DNA of 64,000 nucleotides from assembly GCA_003508835.1 (NCBI GenBank), contig PUFA01000068.1, forward strand, positions 8,007,501 to 8,071,500, read 5' to 3'. Origin of the DNA: Eonycteris spelaea (lineage: Eukaryota; Chordata; Mammalia; Chiroptera; Pteropodidae). Each line of letters begins with the position of its first letter. Within the stretch, counting starts at the first letter, position 1. This document shows positions 1-10,339 of this stretch, piece after piece. The notes beneath the pieces are model-generated. The model saw nothing but the letters and a program-made list of their open reading frames with translations, did no database searches and was not told the DNA's origin. Made by a program: the position numbers and the translations under genes.

Positions 1-1366
1 ATTGTGGGGCTCGTTGTTGTTATTTTGCTGTTACTCTTATAATTCCTGTCTTTTGCATGGAAACCAGAGAAGCCTTGACTTTTCCCATCTCCATGTTATA
101 AATGATTAGTTCCTTAACCCAGTCATAGGCTTCCATCATCTTCTTATTTACTCTTTAAAATAACCTGGAAGGAGTTGAGAAGGAAACATTAACTCTTGAT
201 TTTGCGGTCTTGAAGGTCTTTCTGGATAAGGTGGCCTTAGGGCCAGGCTGTGAAGGAAGGGTTTGATTCCGCAGCAGGGAAAAGTGAGAAGAGCTAGGCT
301 AAAGAGTGGTTTCTGTGGGTCTCCCTTCAAAGTCTCCATGCGAGTACTTCTCAACAATAAAGTTTGGGTATCGATCTCCCTCCTGGGAGATCCAGCGAGT
401 TTATGGAGGATCTTTACCACTCTTATAAATATGAGGTACTTTAATACATTATATAATTTGTAATAAAGGACTACAACCAGCTGGTGATGGCAACAGAGTC
501 CAAGGACTATAAAGATCCATGTGATATAAGGTAACTGTGGGGTGCATTAGCAATATTTTGGGTGGAAACACCATTAATGGAAAGCTATACCTGTATGGAA
601 AGCTATACCTGTACGTCTTTACAGTACTTAACAAGCATTTTCCAAATGGAGCTTCACTTTGAATTCAGTGACTTTTTGATGGTTCAGACCAACTGTCCCT
701 TAGTCATGCTATATCACACCCCCCACACAAACATATACCCCTCCATCCACATAAACATTATCAGACCTCACTATCAAGTGACTTCTTAATATTTGACATT
801 CCCTGATAACCCCGACTGAACTTTTATGCCTCCCTTCTAAATAAATGGAAGTGTTGAGTGAAAATCCATATATTTCTAAGTTAGATCAAACCTGAAACAA
901 ATCCACCAAACTTCCCTCTGGCTAGTATTTGATTTCTGCTTATGAAAGCATAATTTATTTGCTCATATATATATTAAGGGTAATGTATGGCAACACTTAA
1001 TTAAAGGCATGCTAGGGAGTACCGTCTCCTCAAATGTTTGTTGAAAATGAAATGAACCATGTTTCTCCAAAGGTTTTTATCTTTTGTACTAGAAAACATG
1101 GAAATATTTCTGTCACACATCATGGCGTAGCAACAGCAGATATTTCTGCATTCTTTTGGTTTGTAAATCTAATTATTAACAGTTTTACACCCAAAAGAAG
1201 ATGGTAGAGGCAAATAAAGTAAGCCTTATATTAAGAATATGAGATTATACATGAACAAAAATCTTATAAGTTGCCGGATGGTTGGCAGTAATACTGATTG
1301 ATATAATTATTTTTTATCTAATTTGATACATGACACAAAATTTAACCTAATAAGGGTAGAGTAAAA
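1..1366. other. Unassigned AT-rich DNA, no gene seen
   Basis: I see no repeat that I can name and no credible coding region here. The short open frames use low-complexity codons and have no domain. The only structured feature is a small tandem duplication at 578-613. Confidence 0.6.
578..613. repeat. Perfect 18-bp tandem duplication (2 copies)
   Basis: The 18-bp unit TGGAAAGCTATACCTGTA occurs twice back to back with no mismatch (578-595 and 596-613). Identity between the copies suggests a fairly recent slippage or duplication event in otherwise non-repetitive DNA. Confidence 0.9.
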
Positions 1367-1382
1367 TGAAAAGTAACTTTTT
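1367..1382. repeat. Left target-site duplication of the L1 at 1383-3482
   Basis: The 16-mer TGAAAAGTAACTTTTT is repeated exactly at 3483-3498. Read on the element's sense (minus) strand it starts with five A residues, as expected for L1 endonuclease-primed insertion. Confidence 0.93.
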
Positions 1383-1754
1383 AAAATTTTATTTATTTTA
1401 CTTAATTTCAAGTATACAGTACATTGGTTGGACGTCTATATTGTTCACAAAACGATCCCCCCAATTGCTCCCTCCCTCCCCTTGCCCTCCACGTAGCCAT
1501 CATATTAATGCTAACTGCATTCCCTGTGCTATGCTCCCCATCCCCACGACCATCAACTACTAAAAGGTACTACTTTAACCTTTTACCCCATTCTCCCAGC
1601 TCCCCAACCTCCTCTTCCCACTGTCTGTCACCAAATTGCCCACTATATTTGTGAGTCTGTTTTTGATTAGTTTGTTCTTTTTGTTCCTTAGATTACACAT
1701 ATAAGTGAAATTATATGGTGTTTATCTTTCTCTATCTGACTAAAATACTTCTAA

Positions 1755-1925
1755 GTCCATTAAGGCAATATCTTTTTCAATCCCCTTCCTTTTAGTTTGT
1801 GTGTGTCCTTTAATCTGAAGTGAGTCTCTTGTAGGCAGCATGTAGGGGTCTTGTTTTCTTATCCATTCATCCACTCTATCTTTTAGTTGGAACACTTAAT
1901 TCTTTTCCATTTGAGGTACTTATTG
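1755..1925 (-). pseudogene. L1 ORF2 N-terminal endonuclease stub (broken)
   Basis: The minus-strand translation contains CCLQETHF followed by a K-D-T-H context. This matches the conserved CxQETHL-type block near the start of the L1 ORF2 endonuclease domain. Stops interrupt it upstream and downstream, and it runs directly into 3' UTR-like sequence, so the reverse transcriptase is not present. Confidence 0.75.
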
Positions 1926-1959
1926 ATAGGAATGTAGTTGTTACCATTTTTTTATTCCT

Positions 1960-2608
1960 GTCTTTGATACTTCTTTTGCTACTTTCTCTCTTTGTATTTA
2001 ACATTTGGCATTTTAATTTTGACATGTCTTGGTTTGGGCCTTTTTGGATTCCTGATTTTGGGGATTATCTGAGCTTTCTGGGATTGTATGCCTATTTCCT
2101 TCACCAGGTTAGGGAAGTTTTCCATCATTATTTCTTCAAATAGCTCTTCAGCATCTTGTTTTCCTTCCAATGTTCCAATGAGACATATTTTTACCTTTAA
2201 TAGTGTCCCATAGGCTCCTTAAATTATTATTATAGTCTTGGCTTCTTTTTTCTTGTCATTCTTAATGAGTGTCCTTGGTTTTCTCATCCTCTAGATAGGT
2301 CATTTGAACCTCTTCTTTATTCACTTTGTTTATTCCATTTAATATACTTTCCATTTCAGATTATGTGTTCTTCATTTCTGACTGGTTTTCTTTAATAATT
2401 TACATTTCCATTTTTATGTTTTTTATCTCTTTGTTGAAGTTCTCACTGAATTTATCTACTATTTCCATAAGTTCATTGAGTATCTTTATAACCAGTGTTT
2501 TGAACTCTGTATCTATTAGATTGCTTGACTCCATTATTCCTGGATCTCTGTTCTCTTCTTTCATGTGGTTTCCGCTTCTTTATCATCCCATTTTGGCTGC
2601 CTTTCCAT
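1960..2608 (-). pseudogene. L1 ORF1 remnant (RNA-binding chaperone, broken)
   Basis: ORF1p is the trimeric RNA-binding protein of the L1 particle. The minus-strand translation at 2170-1979 contains ELFEEIMMENFPNL and later NPKRPKPRHVKIKMP. These correspond to the ENFPNL and PRHIIIK blocks typical of the L1 ORF1 RNA-recognition region. A plausible original start lies near 2608 (ATG on the minus strand), but stop codons break the frame between there and 2170. The C-terminal domain after KYKERK is missing, and the sequence then jumps to the ORF2 stub. Confidence 0.8.
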
Positions 2609-3020
2609 GTCTGTTTCTACATACTAAGCACAGCTCCTAAATCTCCCGATCTTATTAGTGTGGATTTGTGAAATAGGTGTCCAGTAGCCCAGTCTTGAGA
2701 GGGGTTCAGCTACAAGCCAATTTAGTTCCAGCCTGTGTCCCTCCGGGGCCACCTGTTAGGATTCAGCAAGCAATCCACAGATGCTGTGCTTATAGTTGCC
2801 TCAAGAGGCCACACCAGAAACCAAAGCCAGCTGCCTCCAGTGAGTCTAGGCACTGCTCAGCATTTTTGCTCATCTGACTCACTGAGGATATACCTGGATG
2901 TGGCTTTGGTGGGGCCACAAGTTGGGGAGGGCGGGTTTCAGTAATCCCTCTGGGCTGAGCTACCTCTGTTATCCAGTTTGATGACATCATGGCTATGGCA
3001 GCACTGAGTCCCCGCACTGT

Positions 3021-3047
3021 GGGCAGGGGCGGGGGCGGGGGGGGGTG
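3021..3047 (+). other. G-rich tract, potential G-quadruplex
   Basis: Runs of 4, 5 and 9 G residues separated by single C residues lie on the plus strand inside the L1 5' UTR (antisense to the L1 promoter). They meet the usual pattern of four closely spaced G-runs. Whether the structure folds is inference. Confidence 0.7.
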
Positions 3048-3482
3048 GCGTTCAACAGAGGAACAATAGATAACGCATACACTTCTGTACAGAGTGAGTC
3101 TCGCCCTGGCCCTCACTCTGACAATTCAGTGTCCCCTGTAAATCCCTGATGCCCCCTGCGTGCAGCCAAACCAGCACTGGTGCTCAGATCAATCATGTCC
3201 CTCACTGCAAAAGTCCGCTCGCAGGCACCGCCACTTCAAGAGGCATCTGCAGCTGCCGCGGCCTCCGTCTCAGCTGCTGGGGACCCGGCAAACTTGCGTC
3301 CTTGCCCCATGCTACCTTTGCCATTGCAGGGTGATTTCTCAGATTTCCCCCTAGGTGTATCACTTGTTCATCTAGATTCCAGGTGATTTTTCCTTGCTGT
3401 TTGCTCCTTATTTCCATCACAACTTTGATTTGGTCGCCAGCAGGATGAACAGATCCTCTATCATCTATGCCATTTTTCCCCC

Positions 3483-3498
3483 TGAAAAGTAACTTTTT
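3483..3498. repeat. Right target-site duplication of the L1 at 1383-3482
   Basis: This is an exact 16-bp copy of 1367-1382. It marks the 5' end of the minus-strand L1. Confidence 0.93.
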
Positions 3499-3924
3499 CT
3501 TCACCCATTTTCCAAGCCCCACTGCCCAGAAAAAGCCATTTTTGTTTCATTTTTAGTTTTTCGGTAATTACCCCCATAATGTTAAATAACATTTTTATGC
3601 TTTTCTTTCATGCTTCATCCATTGATGACTGCATCTGGAGCCTCTTTCTTTAAAAGAAGAATTTGCTACCCTTGTATTACTTCTGTCCTCTCACCCTCAT
3701 GGGGATTTTATCGTTACTATATTTTCCTGCCTTGTTTTTCTATTTGCTTATATTTATAACTACAAATACTAAACTTAAACATCTGTTTCTTTAACTCTCC
3801 CTATAGGTAGGATTAACTGGTTTGTCACCCTGTGAGATGAGGAAACCAGCTTCTCTATATTTTTCTCAACCTTTCCTTCTGACTTTAATCAGCTATGCCA
3901 TTGCTTACATTCTGTCAAGGTTTT
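3499..3924. other. Unassigned AT-rich DNA
   Basis: This stretch is T-rich and unique-looking, and I see no gene or named repeat in it. It ends at the MER53-like element, next to the likely duplication AAGGTTTT (3917-3924). Confidence 0.5.
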
Positions 3925-4085
3925 AAGGTTGCCAGATAAAATTCAGGACACCAGTTAAATTTGAAGTTTGGTTAAACAATGAAAACATTACGCGAGGCAT
4001 ACTTATGCTGAGGGAATATTTATTGCTTATATGAAACTCTAAGTGAACACCCTAAATTTTTATATGCTAAGTTTGGAAACCCTAC
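3925..4085 (+). mobile_element. MER53-like palindromic DNA transposon remnant
   Basis: The ends are inverted: GGTTGCCAGATAAA at the left, and TTATATGCTAAGTTTGGAAACC at the right read as its approximate reverse complement. The centre has the paired phrases CCAGTTAAATTTGAA and GCATACTTATGC typical of MER53. Flanking 8-mers AAGGTTTT (3917-3924) and GAGGTTTT (4086-4093) match at 7 of 8 bases, consistent with an 8-bp hAT-type duplication. Confidence 0.72.
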
Positions 4086-4239
4086 GAGGTTTTTATCATT
4101 TCCATTCTCTTCTGAAATGGAACTCAGTGATTTCATGTTTTATCTTTAGATTGGTTTAAAAAACAAAAAGCAATTACATTTTGCAATGTTGATTTTACTA
4201 TTTGATAGCAGGCTCGGCTCATGCCATAGAATTCCAGTA

Positions 4240-4365
4240 ATATTAAGGCAGAATGTGTCTTACATATGATTTAGTTCATTTATTTCATTATACTAAAGAA
4301 AACTCAGATTCAAAGAGATTAACAAACTTACACAAGCTCAGAACAAAAGTTGGAGGTAGAGATTT
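4240..4365 (-). mobile_element. MIR SINE remnant
   Basis: The block AACTCAGATTCAAAGAGATT, followed by AACTTACACAAGCTCAGAAC, corresponds to the reversed MIR core (GAAACTGAGGCACAGAGAGG…TTGCCCAAGGTCACA). Divergence is high and only the core survives. Confidence 0.6.
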
Positions 4366-4519
4366 TATTATTTTTCTCTTTTGTACCAATTCCTTCCTCA
4401 CCCAAAAGTTTTGATTTTCCTACACATGTTGATATTTTAAAGACACCGAATCAGAGTCCAGAATGGAAAGTGATCATAATAACGTGTATGCATTTCTCAT
4501 CCTACAATGATGGATCTGC

Positions 4520-4640
4520 TGTACTCAGTAGTGTGTACTAATGCAGAAGGCTTTTTGGAGCTGAACAGACTGAAGTTCAAACCCCATTCCACACTGACTG
4601 CTCTGGGACCTTGGGCAGATCCTAAACTCTTGACAATTTA
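4520..4640 (+). mobile_element. MIR SINE 5' fragment
   Basis: CTGAAGTTCAAACCCCATTC, followed by GGACCTTGGGCAGATCCTAA, matches the tRNA-like half and the start of the core of MIR in sense orientation. Confidence 0.6.
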
Positions 4641-4729
4641 TGTGGTGCCCCGAGTATTGTATATGATGAAGCATGGCAGCTGCTTTGTAAACAGGAACTG
4701 GGGTGTTTACCGAGATTATGGGTCAAATC

Positions 4730-5330
4730 CCTAACCCCATGTTTCACACGTGTATAGGAATAAGAGAGACATTAGCACTGTGGCAAGTGAACAGACCACC
4801 TTTTCAGGACTGCTTTTACTAGACCCTCACCCTCACTCCACATCTCATTGTTTCTGATAACTTTGTGCATTTTTTTTTTCTTGAAGTTTGTGCACTTCAG
4901 ATTCCACGAGGCCCTGGAGTACAACAGGTGTTACTTTTGTCTTTTAAACTTTTGTTTAAGAAACTCATTCATCCTTGGCCTTTCCCTGTTTCTTTTTGTT
5001 TGTCGTCTCTAAATATGTGCTGGGTCCTCTGAATGGAAGAGTGAATGGATGGGGCCACTAGGCTGTTTAACTGGAAGAAACCCAAAGAAGGGCCCACCAG
5101 TCTCTCCCTTGGGTGGTTGCAGCAGCCGCTTGACTTGTCTCTGTACCTCCTGTCTCTGTGCTTTCAGTTCATCCTCTCACAATTCCACATGCTACAAAGA
5201 GACTTGTGTACGATGCAGACCCTGCCAGACTGCCCCTCTGCACACATCGACCACAAGCCCAATAATTCCTACTAGAGAGAGTCCAGATTCCATGGCCTGG
5301 CACTCAAATGGCCCCAAAGTACCCTCGGTC
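4730..5330. other. Unassigned DNA upstream of an L2
   Basis: An open frame of 187 codons begins at 5049 on the plus strand. It is rich in S, T, P and C because the DNA is pyrimidine-rich, has no domain, and runs into an L2 remnant. I do not call it a gene. Confidence 0.5.
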
Positions 5331-5610
5331 TTCACCTGTCCTCAGTCTCTCCTGTGCTTGGCTCTAACCACACCATTCTCCTTCTCATATGCCATCACTT
5401 TTACCTCTGCTGTGCCCAGAACACGCCCTCACTTCCCTTTCCCACATGGTGAACCTCTCTGCATACGTAATGCCCTATTTAAATATCATACTACCCCAAT
5501 CCCCACCCCAGGCAAGGTGACTAAATCCTTTTTCTACAGCTTCTTGATAAACATTCAGATACTCAGTGGTACCCTTGAGACAGTATTCATCAAATGTATG
5601 TCACGACCAT
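5330..5610 (+). mobile_element. L2 LINE fragment (3' region)
   Basis: The order of weakly conserved phrases fits the L2 ORF end and 3' UTR: a cytosine-rich stretch around TGTGCCCAGAACACGCCCTC, CTTCCCTTTCCCACATGG, then CTCAGTGGTACCCTTGAG. It is heavily diverged, so the boundaries are soft. Confidence 0.5.
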
Positions 5611-5939
5611 GAAAAATCACTCAGGGCCAAAAACTTGGCATCCAGACCTTCTTCTGGCATGAAAGATTATCAGCTTTTTTCAGTTGTGTGTGCTGACTCC
5701 TCTTCCATCCCCTACAAACAAATTATAGTATATTTCAACAAAATCCAGTCTTCAGACTCTGTTGCTATCCCATGAACCAAATACCCCTCTCTGCAAATCC
5801 ACTGCCAATTCTAGATGCCAAAATTTTAGTTACTATACCTCTTTTATTTCACTTACCACATTGAAAATTTATCTTCTTTCTATCCTTACATTGCTTAATA
5901 GACTAGATGTCCTCATGATCGAGGACCAAATATAAAGGT

Positions 5940-6060
5940 ATTTTTTATTCAATAAATGCTCAGCATAGTACTAAGTTCACAGTAGACACTCAAATATACA
6001 GTTGAGTGATGAATGAAGGAATGTGAATGAATAAATAAATGAATGAATGAGTATGTACAG
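5940..6060 (+). mobile_element. L2 LINE 3' end with GAAT tail
   Basis: ATAAATGCTCAGCATAGTAC resembles the L2 terminal block and is followed by a run of GAATGAATAAATAAATGAAT. That short tandem tail is characteristic of L2 3' ends. Confidence 0.6.
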
Positions 6061-6594
6061 GTTATGGGAAGTCTGACCAAATAACCAATATATTACAGTG
6101 ATATACCACATGAGCCAGTGAGCAGTTAAATGTCCCCAAGCAAAAGACACAAGAACATTGTTTCATGCCATAAGTAGAGCATGTCAGAACTTTAAAGTAA
6201 TCTGTCTTTTCTTCTAAAAGCATTTTTTTTAATAAAGAATGTTCTAAGTTGTCTGTCAGTAAGGTGACCCTCCCGAAAAGTAATGAGGGAGCAGTGACAC
6301 GGTTGTCAAGGCATCAGCCCTGGGGTGCTGGGCACAAAAAGGACTGACGGCTCCTGCAAAGTCTCGGTGACCAGCACAGGGTGGTGCCTGACAAGAAGTG
6401 TCACTCAGTGAACAAAGCAACTGTGGGTTGTGGGGCCTGGTGAAGCCTGGGGCTTGTGCACAATCTTATGCTGAAGGACCCAGCACAGCACATGAGGCCT
6501 GGCTTGGCCATGAGGGGTTTTTGGCTTTAAAGTGGAGCACGGAGGATTGTTCATCACCCAGTCATCAAGAGGAAACAGGGACATTGATAGAGCT

Positions 6595-6725
6595 CTGATT
6601 TTTGAGCGCCAATTATGTACATCATTTTATGTCATTCTTACAATAATTGCTCTCTATAGATCAGTATCACTTGTTCTATTTCACAGATGAATAGATTACC
6701 AAAATATTCAAAGCTGAGCTTCCAT
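6595..6725 (-). mobile_element. MIR SINE remnant
   Basis: TTGAGCGCCAATTATGTACA, then ATTTCACAGATGAATAGATT, follows the reversed MIR order (3' end first, then the core complement). Confidence 0.65.
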
Positions 6726-6769
6726 GTTACCTAAATGTGCCATGTGTATGTGGATGCTGCACAAGAACT

Positions 6770-6955
6770 GAAAGCAGTGTAGACTTGGGCATGCTTTTCA
6801 TCAGATAACTGATCTAAGGTCTCTGAGCCTCAGTTTATCTACCTGTAAAATGAAAATTGCATTTTACTAATACTTATGAATTGGTGCTTTTGAAAATCAA
6901 ATGAGATAATATATGAAAGCTATTTGTAAATAAGTGGATTATTATCAACCTGACA
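6770..6955 (+). mobile_element. MIR SINE
   Basis: GGTCTCTGAGCCTCAGTTTA followed by CTACCTGTAAAATGAAAATT is a clear MIR core. AAATCAAATGAGATAATATA, the 3' domain, follows in the right order. Confidence 0.82.
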
Positions 6956-7047
6956 GCTCGGCATCCACATCTTAGAACTCGTAAGTTAGAAGAGATAAGG
7001 CATATACAGGAAAATGCCTGATGCATAACATCTATTATTTATCTAGC

Positions 7048-7266
7048 CAGAGTTTCCAGCCTTGGCACTATTGACATTTTGAGACAGATAATTACTTATT
7101 ATAGGAGACTGTTCTTTGGGTCATAGGGTGTTTAGCAGAATCCCTGATATCTACCCATTAGATGCCAGTAGAATCTACCACCCCCAATCCTACAGTTGTG
7201 ATAATATCTCAAGCATTCCCAAATGTCCCTGGTGTGGGGTGAATCACCCCCAGCTAAGAACCACTG
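7048..7266 (-). mobile_element. MER5A-like hAT-Charlie element, nearly complete
   Basis: Reading on the plus strand: CAGAGTTTCCAGCCTTGGCA at one end, GGTGTTTAGCAGAATCCCTG and TACCCATTAGATGCCAGTAG in the middle, and AGCTAAGAACCACTG at the other end. This is the full reversed layout of MER5A. MIR sequence on both sides (about 7010-7047 and 7267-7490) and similar flanks (ATCTAG on the left, GTCTAAG on the right) show that it inserted into a MIR. Confidence 0.88.
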
Positions 7267-7490
7267 GTCTAAGTATTCATTATGTGTTAGATTGTATTAA
7301 TAATTTTATATAGCCATTTAAACAAAACTTCTAAGCATTAGTATTAAGCAGCGTTATCCCTATCTTATAAATGAAATGAAATTTCATAGGGTGTAATTAA
7401 TGTTCCCAAAGTTCACGCATAACATAGGGAACCCGGATCTGGGCCAGGTCTCTCTTACTCTAAAGCCTATGACCTTTATTCTGCCTACTA
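7267..7490 (-). mobile_element. MIR SINE interrupted by MER5A
   Basis: GTATTCATTATGTGTTAGAT, TATCCCTATCTTATAAATGA, TTCCCAAAGTTCACGCATAA and GAACCCGGATCTGGGCCAGG follow the reversed MIR order. The missing 3' terminus lies left of the MER5A insertion near 7010-7047. Confidence 0.75.
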
Positions 7491-9454
7491 TAAAGGACAA
7501 AAGCCCAGCTTGGGTGGCTTGGGTTAGCTGACCAACAAGAGTTGCCAAGTTTTAAAACTGGCCAGGCTCCTCCAGTGCAAATAAATCACTCTACTTCCTA
7601 ACAATGAGATTTATTCTTATCCTAACTCCCTATTCCTCCCATTATCAGAATTTAGCTCATTATAATGGTGATATTTATAGCATTGACTTTTAAAGATATC
7701 ATAGTCTTTTGGACCCCAGAAACTATGGAAAGAGGTTGGAAAGCAGCAAATGAAATTCAAGCCCCCTTTGTTTACAAAGTGCATGTTTTTTGCCAACTGC
7801 AGATGGCCCTGACTGTGTAATAATGAGCTTTATAGCAACTAGGACTTTCCTGCTTTATGTGTTGTCTTTCAGTCGATGAAATAACCACTGTGAACGTGAA
7901 GATTCCGCCCCCCAGACAAGAGCCGTGTCCCCTTCCTCATCAGTGATGACAATAACAGTAACAATAATTACAATAGCTAATTACAGCTACAGAAAGTAAA
8001 AGTAGGTCTTACTACCTTAACAAAACTGAGTCAGAGATGACAAATTTTAAACTTGGTCAAAAAGTCAACTCTGGCCTCAGTGGATACATTTTAGACTGAA
8101 ACATGCCAACTTGTGTTCAGTTGTGCAAAAAAGAGCCAAATTAAAGATCATATACAAAATGAAAAAACTATGTATCACTATTATGCCTAAAAAGTAAGAA
8201 AAATAGTCAATGTTGAATGACATTTAGCTTTGAAGAGAATGTCCTTACCCTATAAGTCTTTTGATTGATATTCTCATGCTTTAGCTTTCACACCCATTTT
8301 GAAGGACACACAAGAGTGGGACGTGCCATTTTCCCAAGAGGCCTTCCATCACATCTGGTTTTTTGAAATTTTTAAAATTTGAAATTTGAAATTTTATACT
8401 CTTTTGGCTTCCTCAGTCTCTCCCTCCCTCCTCTTTCCCTTCTTTCTTTCTTCTCTTTCCCCTCATCTGGCCTAAAAACTGATCAGCTAGAGGAGAATGT
8501 GAAGAAGGACTCATATTGGCATGGAAAAAGAATGTATTATGAAATGGGATCTGTCTAGTAATAGACTCAGAATCTACCTGCAGGCTATGTGCAGATATTA
8601 CATCTGGCAGTAAGAAGAAAACTCAGAGTTGGTGTTACTGGAATGGACAAAAATAGTATGCGTCCTGTAGAGATGATGGGAGGGAATGGTGAGTGAGCCA
8701 AAGAGATCACACTGTGGGCTCTACAAGAGAGAAGCACATATTTTATAAATCTAGACATGGACAATATAACTCCATGCTTTGGAAAGTCCTCTTGTTTTAG
8801 AAGAAAAGAACATTCAAGCAGCATGGACTCTTGGTGCCAGGACTTCTCTCAGTGAATGCTTCTCTGTTAGTCAGCCATGGCCTACTTCTCTTTGTTGGTC
8901 AGCATGAATTTTAAGTGGCTGCCCCTCCAGTCTTCCTACACCACCTCTTTTTGGAAGCTTACATCAAGAAAGTGACTAATTTTACTGGAAAGCAAAGAGC
9001 TGGACCCATTGAGATGCCATCAGGTGGCTCTTCCTTCTTTTTCCCAGATCCCCCTATTATTACCCATGCTTGCCCTTTAATTTGGTGATGCCATATCAGC
9101 TTAGCAGTCTCCATCTGTGAACAGAGGGAGGTGGGAACAAATATTGATTCAAGGGATTAGACCCACAAAAAAGAAAAGAGTTCTTGCTGCCAACCAAACA
9201 GGGCATAGTCTAAAAGAATCTGCCAAGAAACCAGCTAAATCTTATACTCAGTCAAGAGAGACAATAAACTGTCTTTGTCGTGCCAGAAAGGAAGTGACTT
9301 TCCATCCCTGGGTCACCCTCTGTTAAGTGAGCCTGAGTAAGTTGTGTCAATAGGTTGCTGAGAGGTGGGTAGAATGCCAACCATTCTGCCAGCTGATGCG
9401 AATGAACTCATTTCCAGCAGAATGCAGCCGGAATATGCAGGACAAATTTCCCTT
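7491..9454. other. Long stretch without recognised repeats or genes
   Basis: About 2 kb holds no repeat family that I can name. A pyrimidine tract lies at 8411-8466. The region around 7800-7990 is unique-looking, with ATTACAATAGCTAATTACAG containing paired TAATTA-type cores. Open frames here are short and unconvincing. Confidence 0.5.
8411..8466 (+). repeat. Pyrimidine-rich low-complexity tract
   Basis: An almost uninterrupted C/T stretch contains CTCCCTCCCTCCTC and TTCTTTCTTTCTTC units. Confidence 0.85.
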
Positions 9455-9600
9455 CCATTCCATGAAATTAACTTAGTATCACTTAGTGCCAGACCTTGTG
9501 CTGGGAACTAAGCATCTGATAGCAATGGCACCTCTTCCCTCCCAGAGGAGCCCATATTCTATCCTAAGAACCAGGGGTAGAATGCAAGGGAAAGAGAAAA
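9455..9600 (-). mobile_element. L2 LINE 3' fragment
   Basis: AGTGCCAGACCTTGTGCTGG, then GAGGAGCCCATATTCTATCC, matches the reversed L2 3' end (GTGCCAGGCACTGTGCTAGG … GGAGCTTACATTCTAG). Confidence 0.7.
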
Positions 9601-9609
9601 TAACCAAAG

Positions 9610-9712
9610 CATATGCACTCATTCATTCAACAAATATGAAATAAGTACCTCCTTGAACCAGGCACTAATGCAGACCCTAAGGATATAGGATTGAACAATA
9701 TAGTAACACCTA
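9610..9712 (-). mobile_element. Second L2 LINE 3' fragment
   Basis: ATTCATTCAACAAATATGAA, ATAAGTACCTCCTTGAACCA and GGATATAGGATTGAACAATA follow the reversed L2 terminus. The copy abuts another L2 end and a MIR, so elements have landed repeatedly in the same place. Confidence 0.7.
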
Positions 9713-9714
9713 GA

Positions 9715-9915
9715 ATGCATTCTGTTTCTGGCACTAATCTGAGGTATAAATTATCCCTATTGCATGCCTGTGAGTTATTATTATTATTTTATTATTATTA
9801 TATTATTATTATTATCATCATCATCATCATTAGCTCCATTTTAATGATGAGGAAGGTAGGGGAAGAGAATTAAATAACTACCTGAATTAATGAGTGGTAG
9901 AGTTGGAATTTAAAC
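9715..9915 (-). mobile_element. MIR SINE with internal microsatellite
   Basis: GCACTAATCTGAGGTATAAA precedes the simple repeat. GCTCCATTTTAATGATGAGG and TGGTAGAGTTGGAATTTAAA follow it, in reversed MIR order. Confidence 0.68.
9775..9831 (+). repeat. (TTA)n/(TCA)n microsatellite
   Basis: About 45 bp of TTA/ATT repeats pass into six TCA units. The position is where the MIR consensus has AATAATAGTA, so it probably grew from the MIR itself. Confidence 0.9.
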
Positions 9916-10034
9916 ATGGACAACCCGGGACCAAAGCTTGAAGAAAGGAGTGGGGTGGAAGAGTGAAATATTAGATATCAAGAGATGATATTTGAGCTGA
10001 AAACCTTAATTAACACAACCAGGCAGCTACTGGC

Positions 10035-10255
10035 CATGAACCATCCTCTGTGATGAGCACTTTAAATGCTCTCTTCCTTTCTCCCCACAACAGCCCTAAC
10101 AGGCAGGTTATAGCGCTCTTGTTTCCAAAAAGGAAATGGAAGTTCGCATTTAGGTAAATCACAGCAGGGTGCATGACTTTTATGTGGCAGTTGCAATTTA
10201 TGCCCACATATTTCCAACTCTAAAGTCTTTGCTTTATCCACCAGCCACACACCAT
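10035..10255 (-). mobile_element. MIR SINE remnant
   Basis: TGAGCACTTTAAATGCTCTC, CCCACAACAGCCCTAACAGG, then TCCAAAAAGGAAATGGAAGT, follows the reversed MIR order with moderate divergence. Confidence 0.6.
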
Positions 10256-10339
10256 GGCACAAAATAGAAAATGTTGCTGTAATTATATCTAGAAGATTTG
10301 GAAACTCATAAGTGTGGATATGTCTTACCTGAGACAGTC

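Larger units (their letters stand above)
1383..3482 (-). mobile_element. L1 retrotransposon, 5'-complete-looking but internally deleted
   Basis: Read on the minus strand, the element runs from a GC-rich 5' UTR (about 3482-2610), through an ORF1 remnant (about 2608-1960) and a short ORF2 endonuclease stub (about 1925-1755), into an L1 3' UTR ending in an A-rich tail, seen as T-rich sequence just after 1383. Perfect 16-bp duplications flank both ends, so these are the true insertion boundaries. The 2.1-kb length against roughly 6 kb for a full L1 means nearly all of ORF2 (most of the endonuclease, the reverse transcriptase and the C-terminal region) and the end of ORF1 are absent. The reading frames are broken by stops, so it cannot be active. 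The uninterrupted flanks suggest that the deletion either preceded insertion, as in half-L1 (HAL1) type elements, or happened later inside the copy. Confidence 0.88.

Noticed and set aside
5049..5612. 187-codon plus-strand open frame
   Set aside because: Pyrimidine-rich DNA avoids stops. The translation is S/T/P/C-biased without domains, and the second half is an L2 remnant.
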